Shown here one piece after another: positions 56,621 through 63,594 of a stretch of DNA of 64,000 bases. The notes beneath the pieces were generated by a model, which worked only from the letters and a program-made list of their open reading frames with translations, did no database searches and was not told the origin of the DNA. The translations under genes were made by a program, and so were the position numbers. The stretch is from Falsibacillus pallidus (lineage in GTDB: Bacteria > Bacillota > Bacilli > Bacillales > DSM-25281), in contig NZ_QQAY01000003.1 of the NCBI RefSeq assembly GCF_003350505.1, positions 62,001 through 126,000 of the forward strand. Direction: 5' to 3'. Position 1 is the first letter of the stretch. Each line of letters opens with the position of its first letter.

Positions 56621-56914
56621 TTGATGTCTTATGATGATTTTATGAAACTGTCTGAAGAGTTAAAAATAGATCCAAAAGAATATCTCCCCGAATCATTCGA
56701 GGAGATATTCGACGAATTTGATTATAATGCTGAGGATGTCAAAAAATTTTCGAAAAAGTCACTCGTTACAGTTCGTCGGTGGTGCCATAGTGGTGAGTTA
56801 AAAATTCAGAGTAAAAGACCCTACATATGTAAAGGCATCGATATAAAGCGAAAATTATTTAAAGATATTTATCAACAAAACATTGCTCCTAGATTAAAGG
56901 ATTTGATCGTATAG
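56621..56914 (+). CDS. Second small HTH protein
   Basis: 97 residues. TTG (or ATG one codon later) follows GGAGG inside the end of the recombinase gene, two bases after its stop. An acidic N-terminal half precedes an excisionase-like HTH (FSKKSLVTVRRWCHSGELKIQ, about residues 43-63) similar in layout to the protein at 53572. It is probably translated with the recombinase and may be its directionality factor. Confidence 0.78.
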   Translation: MMSYDDFMKLSEELKIDPKEYLPESFEEIFDEFDYNAEDVKKFSKKSLVTVRRWCHSGELKIQSKRPYICKGIDIKRKLFKDIYQQNIAPRLKDLIV

Positions 56915-56917
56915 AAA

Positions 56918-56949
56918 CAAAAAACTGAACAATTTTGTTCAGTTTTTTG
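56918..56949 (+). terminator. Terminator of the tyrosine recombinase operon
   Basis: CAAAAAACTGAACA/TGTTCAGTTTTTTG stem with a short loop; it also works on the minus strand for the lipoprotein gene. Confidence 0.9.
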
Positions 56950-56973
56950 TTGCCTTAAAATGCTATTTGATTT

Positions 56974-57507
56974 TTATACAGAGTTTAGTCTATCTAAGAA
57001 TCTGTTTCCTTTTTTAATAGTTTTTTCAACTTCAAAAAACTCTTCTATTTCATATGGCTCCTCTTTGCCGTTTTTTATTCCAATGAATTTTGTAACTATT
57101 TTTATTTCTTTTATTTTTTCTGGGTCTTTATCTAATTCGAAAATCCCTAATGAAAAAATAGAACTTTCAGAGCGTTTTATTTTATCAAATTTTAATTCAT
57201 TCACAATCTCGTTGTCTATATAGACTGTTGAGGTTACGTTAACAACTACCTCAAATTCCCCGTGGATAGTTATAGCGTATCGATAAGGATCTCTCCGTAT
57301 ATATGTATCTTTATTGTATGTACTGTCTTTAGAATCAATAAAATGTTCTGTTGATAAAAATTCTGTATAGATAAAAACATCCTTATTATAAGTGGTTTTT
57401 CTATCTGATAAATTTTTTATTTCATACTGAACATATTGATCTTTATTGATAATTGAACAACCACACAATAGAACTGTCATAATAATGAGCACGTATATTT
57501 TTTTCAT
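56974..57507 (-). CDS. Hypothetical lipoprotein
   Basis: 177 residues. The signal peptide ends in a lipobox LCGC (about residues 14-17). The mature part is beta-rich, charged and unlike anything I recognise. AGGGAGG precedes the ATG at a normal distance. It could act at the outer face of the membrane, for example in exclusion or sensing, but nothing supports a specific role. Confidence 0.75.
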   Translation of the reverse strand: MKKIYVLIIMTVLLCGCSIINKDQYVQYEIKNLSDRKTTYNKDVFIYTEFLSTEHFIDSKDSTYNKDTYIRRDPYRYAITIHGEFEVVVNVTSTVYIDNEIVNELKFDKIKRSESSIFSLGIFELDKDPEKIKEIKIVTKFIGIKNGKEEPYEIEEFFEVEKTIKKGNRFLDRLNSV

Positions 57508-57669
57508 AATAACCTCCCTTTTATATTAATTTTATTGGAGGGAGAATTCTCGCGCCCTTTTTAAAAAAAATAACTATTTATTTCTTATTACGTTAATCGA
57601 AATGTTCACTCTTTCTGCAAAACGGGGCATCTCGGACTTAATTTTCAATATTTCGTCCATAATGACTAT

Positions 57670-57948
57670 ATGGAAAGATTATCTAAAATTATGACGACAA
57701 AACCTTCTGTCAATCTATTTAATGTACAAATGCATTTATTAAATGAATATATTAATCGAAACGGAGGTAAAAGTGTTCAAATCCATAAGTTCCTTTATCG
57801 GTTTGACTACCTAGGTGAGATATATTACTTGAAAGTCATTCTAGCCGATAACTTGTTCTTTCTCTTTACTAGAACAAGTTCCGGAACACCAAGGATGTTT
57901 CAATCGATGGGTGAACTTATAAGTTTCTTTACAGTAAAAAAGGGTTGA
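57670..57948 (+). CDS. Hypothetical protein (up to 92 aa)
   Basis: A soluble protein with alternating strands in its second half (HKFLYRFDYLGEIYYLKVILADNLFFLFTR). No good ribosome site precedes 57670 or the internal ATG at 57691, so the start is uncertain. A terminator follows directly, and codon use looks real. No family is recognised. Confidence 0.55.
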   Translation: MERLSKIMTTKPSVNLFNVQMHLLNEYINRNGGKSVQIHKFLYRFDYLGEIYYLKVILADNLFFLFTRTSSGTPRMFQSMGELISFFTVKKG

Positions 57949-57973
57949 GCAATAAAATGCTCAATCCCTTTTT
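57937..57973. terminator. Bidirectional terminator
   Basis: AAAAAGGG-TTGAGCA pairs with TGCTCAA-TCCCTTTTT (one bulge) between convergent small genes. Confidence 0.85.
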
Positions 57974-57980
57974 GATTTGT

Positions 57981-58136
57981 TTATGATGAGACCTTCACAC
58001 GTTTTGATGTGCTCGATTTTTTACTGCTGCTCATTGATTTAATCCCTTTATTATAAACTCCAGCTGCCGCTTTTTGACTTCTTTTTAGTGTAGAGGAACC
58101 GAGCTTTTTTGATGTACTTCCAATAGCTTTACCCAT
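57981..58136 (-). CDS. Small strongly basic protein (51 aa)
   Basis: ATG behind AAGGAGGAG. Composition is dominated by K, S, R, G and A (for example KKLGSSTLKRSQKAAAG and SSSKKSSTSKRVKVSS), like a histone-tail or nucleic-acid-binding peptide. It starts 12 bp after the two-TM membrane protein gene, so it is in an operon with it. No family is recognised. Confidence 0.7.
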   Translation of the reverse strand: MGKAIGSTSKKLGSSTLKRSQKAAAGVYNKGIKSMSSSKKSSTSKRVKVSS

Positions 58137-58148
58137 CTTTTCTCCTCC

Positions 58149-58973
58149 TTAAACTGCTCTTTTTACTTTTTTCGCAATAGATTTTACAAATTGTTCATGA
58201 AATCCTAATAATAATAAGTTCGTTGTGAATTGTATAAATTCCTGCTCGTTCTCTTCGTTTAGAACATTTTCTTTATAAATAAAGACACCTAAGCCCAGAC
58301 TTGGAGATCCATAATTTCTAACAGTTATAAACTGCTCAAATTTAGCGTCTTTTGTTTCCCATCTTCCTTTAACATTTTCCTCTTTGATACGTACCGCTTC
58401 AACATCTAAGGAAGAATTGATTAATGCCTGGGCGTTATCTAAATCCTTAGGCTTTTTTAAGTAGACTAGTTCAAAGTCATATTCTTCTTCGGAATCTATA
58501 GCGTCCTCGCTTAATTCCTTGGGGAAATACCAAATAAAATCTAATTGTTTCTTCCTTACATTAAAAATCTTTTTAATTTCCATTTCTATTTCTGTCATAT
58601 AGGAAGTAACTTTTTCATCTATTACATTTTGACCTTCTCCATTTGCAATAGCAACCAAAGCTTCTCCTAAATTCTCCTCAGTATCCTCGTAGTTTTCGAA
58701 TCCCGTTTTCTTTTTGGCAAATGTAATATTGATTAGAAAAACAATACCCAACACAATCAAACCATATATCGTTAGCAGTAAAAAAAATTGTCCCACCGAT
58801 AGCCAAACTGACATTTTTTCGTTATATTGTAATATCGAAACTGCAAATGGTTTTGCCATTACCTTATGTAGTGAATCAAACAAATCCCCTAGTTTGTTAT
58901 CAAGAAATTTTGTACCGATTAATATAAGAAAAAATAATATACTTCCCCCGTATCCCAATTTCTTTTTCCCCAA
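58149..58973 (-). CDS. Two-TM membrane protein with a large cytoplasmic domain
   Basis: 274 residues. Membrane helices at about 8-26 and 58-84 enclose a ~30-residue outer loop. The C-terminal 185 residues are acidic, mixed alpha/beta and cytoplasmic. The start, after a short purine-rich stretch, follows AGAGGGGA. It is paired with the small basic protein downstream. The layout (membrane anchor plus sensor-like domain) occurs in several anti-phage systems, but I see no diagnostic motif. Confidence 0.72.
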   Translation of the reverse strand: MGKKKLGYGGSILFFLILIGTKFLDNKLGDLFDSLHKVMAKPFAVSILQYNEKMSVWLSVGQFFLLLTIYGLIVLGIVFLINITFAKKKTGFENYEDTEENLGEALVAIANGEGQNVIDEKVTSYMTEIEMEIKKIFNVRKKQLDFIWYFPKELSEDAIDSEEEYDFELVYLKKPKDLDNAQALINSSLDVEAVRIKEENVKGRWETKDAKFEQFITVRNYGSPSLGLGVFIYKENVLNEENEQEFIQFTTNLLLLGFHEQFVKSIAKKVKRAV

Positions 58974-59057
58974 AAAAAATCCCCTCTCAACTCTGTAAAC
59001 TTATCTAGGTAATTTTACCAATATTTAGACAAGTTATCAATAGAGAAGAATAGGAGA

Positions 59058-59198
59058 TTATTTTCCAAATGCAGCAGGTTTATTTCTCTTTAATGTTGCA
59101 AAATAAACAGTTTCACCGTTCTTTAGTTTTTTCTTCCGCTTGTTTTCAACGGTTGAGTCGGTATTAATTTTTTCCAATTTTTTAATAGAATTAGACAT
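59058..59198 (-). CDS. Small basic protein (46 aa)
   Basis: ATG behind GGAGGTAG. A polar, Lys-rich N-terminal half is followed by KLKNGETVYFATLKRNKPAAFGK. Codons and ribosome site are convincing; the family is unknown. It is the last gene before the recombinase and is divergent from it. The 277-bp gap to 59476 is A+T rich; I found no convincing sigma-E promoter in it. Confidence 0.7.
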   Translation of the reverse strand: MSNSIKKLEKINTDSTVENKRKKKLKNGETVYFATLKRNKPAAFGK

Positions 59199-59475
59199 GT
59201 CTACCTCCATATAAAAAGGTTTTTATCTAAAGTTACTATTTATTTTTAATTTTTATTACCCTTCTTTTTAGTGTTTTTAAACCTTTATATTTCAATGTTC
59301 GACCTACGCCGCCACTTTTATACAATTTATCCGTTTGCCCTTACAAATAACATGTCACTCACTGTCTTTTGGTAAATAATTCCCCTCCCTATTTTGTTCC
59401 GTTCAAAAAATCTATACTTTTAATGAATCATGGTAAGAATGAATATACATAGCAATAGAGGAAGGAGTTGACACC

Positions 59476-61083
59476 ATGATTGGCATTTATCTTAGGGTAA
59501 GCACCATCTCACAAGCTGAAGAGGGCTACAGTTTGGAAACGCAAGAAGACCTGTGTATGAAGCGTGCAAAAGAGTTAGGTTACTCCCCTAAACAAGTGAA
59601 AGTGTACCGCGAAGAAGGTCGAAGTGGTGAGGACATTGATCGTCCGCAAATGAACCAGCTTCGTGATGATACAGCAAACGGAATCATCCATAAAGTCATT
59701 ATAACGGATCCGGATCGTTTGACTCGTGATCTCACAGATAAGCTTATCGTGTGTAAAGAATGGGACAGACAAGGTGTAGAAATCATTTTTATTGATACGG
59801 AATACCAAAACACCCCGGAAGGTCAAATGTTCTTTAACATGCGTTCAGTATTCGCTCAGTACGAGTTAGCACAAATCCGGAAAAGAACCATAAGAGGACG
59901 CCTCCGTGCCGTTGAAAAAGATAAAAAGATTATGCCGATGCGAACGGCACCGTACGGTTATGATTATCGTGATGGTGAGCTTGTCATAAATGAGCCTGAA
60001 GCCATTTTTGTCAATAAAATATACACATGGTACTTGGAAGGTTATACGCTTCGTGAGATTGGAGATAAGCTATTCGCCGCAGGTGCTGTACCAAAACGTG
60101 CTGAAAGTAAAAATTTTGGGGCAACATCAATCAGAAGAATTTTAACCTCAGAAATTTATATCGGTAATTACGTTTATAATAAACGAGAAACAAAAAAGGT
60201 TTGGGGTGAACGCACAGGGTCCGGTAAACAGAAGAAAACCTATACCATCCGCGATGAAAGTGAGTGGATTCGTGTTGATGTCCCTCCTATTGTAGATGAA
60301 AAGACATTCCAACTTGCTCAAAAGCAAAAAGAGAAAAACATCAAAAAGCGCGGTAATGTTAAATTCAATTACCTTTTTAAAGGCATGATTCGCTGCAAGC
60401 ATTGCGGACGCATTTGGGAGTGTACGACTTATAACGGACGAGAAGATAAAAAGACCGGTGAGAAAAAGAAATACGGTGTTTATCGCTGCCCTAACCTTAA
60501 TCCCAAACGCTATGGCGATGGCATAACAAAATGCGATTGTAGGAGTATTCGTGTCGAACTATTGGATGATTACATCATGAATCTAATTCAATCTTCACTC
60601 AGCAATCCGGAGATGTTCCGTGAAGCCATCAAAGCCCGTCTAACAGAAAAAGATGACACACTAGACGAACAAGTCAACGAGCTCGAAAAACAGCTTAAAA
60701 AGAAAACAGACGAGCGAGACCGGATTAAGCGCATGTATGTGGTGGCGCAAGTCATCACTGAAGAAGAAATGCTAAAAGACATGAAGAGAATAAACGCTGA
60801 AATTACTGGTATTACAGATGAAATCAATGCACTAAAGCGCAAGATAGAACAACAAGAGATCAACACCATATCTGATGAACAAATAAAACTAATACTCGAT
60901 AATATTAATTTAATGTTTGAAGATAATGAAATGACTTTTGAAAACAGGAGAGAATTAATGGAGCTACTCATTGAAGAAATACAGATTGACGCTAAAGGCG
61001 AACAAGTGGCTATTACCGTAAAAGGTCCACTCAATGACATTGCTTCATACTCACAACCTCAAAAAGTTCGAAAATACAGGTGA
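59476..61083 (+). CDS. Large serine recombinase of the sigK-intervening element (SpoIVCA type)
   Basis: 535 residues as integrated. The catalytic domain starts [13 protein letters not shown] (nucleophile Ser9). The recombinase domain covers about 160-260 ([16 protein letters not shown]). The zinc ribbon (about 305-360) has Cys pairs CKHCGRIW and CPN...CDC. A coiled coil (about 400-450) follows, then the C-terminal helix. GGAAGGAG precedes the ATG. It is the expected excisionase of the element, equivalent to SpoIVCA. The last seven codons lie at or beyond the crossover: from codon 530 the protein is encoded by sigK DNA in another frame. Confidence 0.94.
   Translation: MIGIYLRVSTISQAEEGYSLETQEDLCMKRAKELGYSPKQVKVYREEGRSGEDIDRPQMNQLRDDTANGIIHKVIITDPDRLTRDLTDKLIVCKEWDRQGVEIIFIDTEYQNTPEGQMFFNMRSVFAQYELAQIRKRTIRGRLRAVEKDKKIMPMRTAPYGYDYRDGELVINEPEAIFVNKIYTWYLEGYTLREIGDKLFAAGAVPKRAESKNFGATSIRRILTSEIYIGNYVYNKRETKKVWGERTGSGKQKKTYTIRDESEWIRVDVPPIVDEKTFQLAQKQKEKNIKKRGNVKFNYLFKGMIRCKHCGRIWECTTYNGREDKKTGEKKKYGVYRCPNLNPKRYGDGITKCDCRSIRVELLDDYIMNLIQSSLSNPEMFREAIKARLTEKDDTLDEQVNELEKQLKKKTDERDRIKRMYVVAQVITEEEMLKDMKRINAEITGITDEINALKRKIEQQEINTISDEQIKLILDNINLMFEDNEMTFENRRELMELLIEEIQIDAKGEQVAITVKGPLNDIASYSQPQKVRKYR
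61037..61072 (+). other. attR of the sigK-intervening element
   Basis: The element arm ACATTGCTT (61037-61045) precedes the core TCAA (61059-61062), after which host sigK resumes with AAAGTTCGAAAA. It lies inside the 3' end of the recombinase gene. Confidence 0.85.
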
Positions 61084-61588
61084 AGATGCGGAAGACCTGA
61101 TTTCCATCGGCACCATCGGACTGATCAAAGCGATCGAAAGCTATTCAGAAGGAAAAGGAACAAAGCTTGCCACCTATGCTGCACGATGTATCGAAAACGA
61201 GATCCTGATGCATCTGCGGGCTTTGAAGAAAACGAAGAAAGACGTCTCCCTCCACGACCCCATCGGCCAAGATAAAGAAGGCAACGAAATTTCCCTCATT
61301 GATGTTCTAAAATCCGAATCCGAAGATGTCATTGATACAATCCAGCTCAGTATGGAATTGGAAAAGGTCAAAGAATATATCAGCGTACTGGATGATCGTG
61401 AAAAAGAAGTCATCATCGGCAGATTCGGTCTGGATTTAAAGAAAGAAAAGACGCAGCGGGAAATTGCAAAAGAACTCGGAATCTCCAGAAGCTATGTATC
61501 GAGGATTGAAAAGAGAGCGCTTATGAAAATGTTCCATGAATTCTATCGGGCGGAAAAAGAAAAGAAGAACCGGAATCAAACAGAATAA
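61059..61588 (+). pseudogene. sigK: SigK C-terminal part (rest of the split gene)
   Basis: In the sigK frame from 61061: [15 protein letters not shown], then regions 2.3-2.4 ([24 protein letters not shown]) and 4.2 with its HTH ([23 protein letters not shown]), 175 codons to the stop. It has no start or promoter of its own; a frame-matched ATG at 61034 lies inside the recombinase gene and is not preceded by a ribosome site. It is expressed only after excision joins it to 40376-40573. Confidence 0.95.
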
Positions 61589-61602
61589 ACTACTTTAAAT
61601 GA

Positions 61603-61632
61603 GACCGAAGCCATTTTAGCTTCGGTTTTTTA
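61603..61632 (+). terminator. Terminator of sigK
   Basis: ACCGAAGC/GCTTCGGT stem followed by a T run, 14 bp after the sigK stop. Confidence 0.92.
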
Positions 61633-61806
61633 TTAGGGAATCACATCAAATTTTAAAGTACTCAAAGACTCACTCCTGAATAATTAATCGTGAAAGTAAT
61701 TAATAGTCATACCAATCACTATTGGAGAAAATTACATAAATTGGTTTATTTGATAAATAAACTTTGTTACGATTGTACATAGCTTCAAATATTTGGAGGG
61801 TACAAG

Positions 61807-62457
61807 ATGAAATCGAAATTAATTGGAACATTAATTGTTGGCGGACTTTTATTCACGGGCGTTGCATATGCAAAGGATATCAATATGAAAACGGTACCGA
61901 AGAATGTCGAAGTGAAAGCGCCCCAACCCCCAAAGATCGTTAACGATAAGGATTGGAAAAACGTCACGAAACTTGACCTGTCAATGAAATATGATTTTAA
62001 CACAAGCGTTGAAGGTTTTGTTGCGGATAATTCGGCGGCATATGCGAAAGAAGCCACGGACGATATGAAAGAGATGAAGATAACGAAAGATAAATATTAC
62101 TATTATGTTTCGAGGGCATACGCAACACGAAACGGGCTTGATATCATGAAAGTGAAAGGCGTTGCGCTCAACAAAGATTTCGATAACATGCGAAGCCTTG
62201 CGGATATCATTATCAACGAACAAGACAAGCGAATGAAGGATATCCCGAAAAAAGCCGACCATAAGGATATCAATGTCGTGATTAAATATCGTAGGGACGC
62301 TTCCGATCGTGAAATAAAAGCAATCGAATATATGAAAGAATTAACGTATGATCTTGACGCAGCAATCAACGGTTGGAAGAAACCGAAATATGGATTTTCA
62401 TACCAGGCGGACGGGGACAAGATAAAAGAAATTGAAGCATTCATTGAGGGAGAATGA
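61807..62457 (+). CDS. Secreted hypothetical protein
   Basis: 216 residues. A clear signal peptide (residues 1-22, cleavage after VAYA) is followed by a charged, mostly helical mature domain rich in D, K and Y. TTGGAGGGT precedes the ATG. It lies just outside the sigK element and has its own terminator. I recognise no family. Codon use (many CGAs and ATATCs) differs somewhat from neighbours, hinting at recent acquisition. Confidence 0.78.
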   Translation: MKSKLIGTLIVGGLLFTGVAYAKDINMKTVPKNVEVKAPQPPKIVNDKDWKNVTKLDLSMKYDFNTSVEGFVADNSAAYAKEATDDMKEMKITKDKYYYYVSRAYATRNGLDIMKVKGVALNKDFDNMRSLADIIINEQDKRMKDIPKKADHKDINVVIKYRRDASDREIKAIEYMKELTYDLDAAINGWKKPKYGFSYQADGDKIKEIEAFIEGE

Positions 62458-62499
62458 TTTCTTACTGTATTTAACCAGAAAAGCAAACTATATTCCATT

Positions 62500-62546
62500 A
62501 AATGAAAAGAGAGCCGAAACAATATGACTTCGGTTCTCTTTTCATT
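62500..62546 (+). terminator. Terminator of the secreted protein gene
   Basis: AATGAAAAGAGAGCCGAA pairs with TTCGGTTCTCTTTTCATT (one G-U); an extra GTGACAGG/CCTGTCAC hairpin follows at about 62556-62578. Confidence 0.85.
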
Positions 62547-62678
62547 AGTATAAGTGTGACAGGCATTGATCCTGTCACCTTCGTTATGCTCCATCCTTCT
62601 CCACATAAATAGCATTCAGACGTTTTACCTGTATAATCATCATCATAACCCCTTTCTTTTCGTTTGTAATTCATACGA

Positions 62679-62825
62679 TTACAGCATATACGGATTGATT
62701 AACGTTTGATGTTTATCGCGGTTCGTTTCATATAATTGAGCTACAGTTTCATCACGAACAGCTTCTTCCAATGATTTTTGGCGTTTTTTAATTGTTACTG
62801 TCATAAATAGGATGTTCAAAGTCAT
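62679..62825 (-). CDS. YrzI family small protein
   Basis: 48 residues: MTLNILFMTVTIKKRQ followed by a charged helix (SLEEAVRDETVAQLYETNRDK), the YrzI layout. GAGGTGAT precedes the ATG at 62825; the frame is open further upstream but without a ribosome site. Near yrhC and mccB, as yrzI is in B. subtilis. Function unknown. Confidence 0.8.
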   Translation of the reverse strand: MTLNILFMTVTIKKRQKSLEEAVRDETVAQLYETNRDKHQTLINPYML

Positions 62826-62906
62826 TTTTATCACCTCGCTTCTGCTTAAAATAAGTGCAAATCCATAAAAAAACACAAGAGGATAGAGTCCCCTTGTGAT
62901 AGACAC

Positions 62907-62942
62907 AAAAAGACCGCAGGAATTCAAATTCGTCCTGCGGTC
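62907..62942 (-). terminator. Terminator of the 25-codon sORF
   Basis: GACCGCAGGA pairs with TCCTGCGGTC (62912-62921 with 62933-62942), then TTTTT on the minus strand. Confidence 0.9.
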
Positions 62943-62971
62943 TGGAAATGCACGTTTAATTAAATTCTAAA

Positions 62972-63049
62972 TTAACGCGGACTGAATCCTTCAGCGGCCG
63001 AACATAATGTATTATTTAGTTTTGCAGCATTTAATTTTCTTACCAACAT
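62972..63049 (-). CDS. Short ORF (25 aa) on its own transcript
   Basis: ATG nine bases after a perfect AAGGAGGTC site. The peptide begins MLVRKLNAAKLNNTLCS and ends AAEGFSPR. It has a near-consensus promoter (63089-63117) and a strong terminator (62907-62942), giving an RNA of about 150 nt. The signals say it is translated; it may be a regulatory peptide or a small RNA with a coding part. No larger gene overlaps it. Confidence 0.65.
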   Translation of the reverse strand: MLVRKLNAAKLNNTLCSAAEGFSPR

Positions 63050-63088
63050 ATCATTCGACCTCCTTGTTAGTTTCCAATCACAATGGTA

Positions 63089-63117
63089 AGTATATCCAAT
63101 TAGTTATGGTTTGTAAA
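63089..63117 (-). promoter_or_regulatory. Sigma-A promoter of the 25-codon sORF
   Basis: TTTACA (63112-63117) and TATACT (63089-63094) are 17 bp apart on the minus strand. Confidence 0.85.
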
Positions 63118-63145
63118 CCCTTTTTTTCCTTTTTTTATAAAAAAT

Positions 63146-63181
63146 AAAAACCATGCTGATCTAATTGATATCAACATGGTT
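63146..63181 (-). terminator. Terminator after yrhC
   Basis: AACCATGTTGAT pairs with ATCAGCATGGTT (one G-U), then a T-rich tract on the minus strand. Confidence 0.85.
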
Positions 63182-63191
63182 GAAATAAGCT

Positions 63192-63440
63192 TTATTTTTT
63201 GCTCAGAAAATCCTGTCCTTCTTCTGACTCATTGAGGATTTTTCGAAGTTTGATAGATTGAAAGAAAAAGTATGCAGCGAATGCAGTGGATGCCAATGTA
63301 CCGGCCATTAACGCATATTCTTTATGAAGTGTTTTGCCGGCAGCAGGAATCACTACACCGATATATAAAAAAGCACTGAGTGCCATTAAGATAAATGCAA
63401 ATCTTTTATAGTCCATCATTTTATTAAATACGTTTTTCAA
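63192..63440 (-). CDS. yrhC: YrhC family membrane protein
   Basis: About 82 residues with two membrane helices (about 16-34 and 45-63) and a polar C-terminus, matching YrhC, which lies downstream of mccB in Bacillus. The TTG at 63440 is best spaced from GAGGTGAT; GTG and ATG codons just upstream overlap that site. Its function is unknown. Confidence 0.82.
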   Translation of the reverse strand: MKNVFNKMMDYKRFAFILMALSAFLYIGVVIPAAGKTLHKEYALMAGTLASTAFAAYFFFQSIKLRKILNESEEGQDFLSKK

Positions 63441-63557
63441 AGTCATCACCTCATCCGATGCTTTTTACTACTCTTCTACTGTAACATATCTGCAGAAGAA
63501 TAGAGGATGCAATAACTGGGAACTAATTGGAAAATGGTTTCGTATCGCAAATCAAAA

Positions 63558-63583
63558 AAGAAGCAGGAACATCCCCGCTTCTT
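63558..63583 (-). terminator. Terminator of the mccB-like gene
   Basis: AAGAAGCGGG pairs with TCCTGCTTCTT (one G-U), followed by Ts on the minus strand. Confidence 0.8.
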
Positions 63584-63594
63584 CTCATTTCATT

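Larger units (their letters stand above)
40572..61058 (+). mobile_element. Skin-like sigK-intervening element, 20,487 bp
   Basis: The element separates codon 66 of sigK from the rest. Its ends are defined by TCAA at both junctions, by exact reconstruction of the sigK reading frame, and by inverted arms that come together in the circle. It encodes a large serine recombinase at its right end, in the spoIVCA position. The interior is more A+T rich than the flanks and holds defence, regulatory and recombination genes rather than phage structural genes. By analogy with B. subtilis skin, excision should occur only in the mother cell during sporulation; the sequence shows the architecture but not the timing. 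Confidence 0.93.

Noticed and set aside
53400-57000. Terminal direct repeats marking a nested integrated element around the tyrosine recombinase module
   Set aside because: I compared the flanks by eye and found no shared att-like sequence, so nesting is not demonstrated.
59400-59475. Sigma-E promoter for the element recombinase
   Set aside because: ATACATAGCAAT is only a partial -10 match and no convincing -35 lies upstream. Mother-cell expression is expected by analogy but not shown.
40572-61058. Prophage
   Set aside because: No terminase, capsid, portal, tail, holin or lysin genes are present. The element is better described as a skin-like island.
61034-61588. A separate sigma factor gene starting at the ATG at 61034
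   Set aside because: The first nine codons are element DNA inside the recombinase gene with no ribosome site; homology to SigK begins exactly at the crossover. It is the 3' half of split sigK.
62498-62674. Minus-strand 58-codon ORF (MNYKRKERGYDDDYTGK..., with a CYLCGEGW motif)
   Set aside because: No ribosome site at its start, and its second half is the antisense of the terminator hairpins at 62500-62578. The overlapping 20-codon frame behind AAAGGGG is too short to judge.
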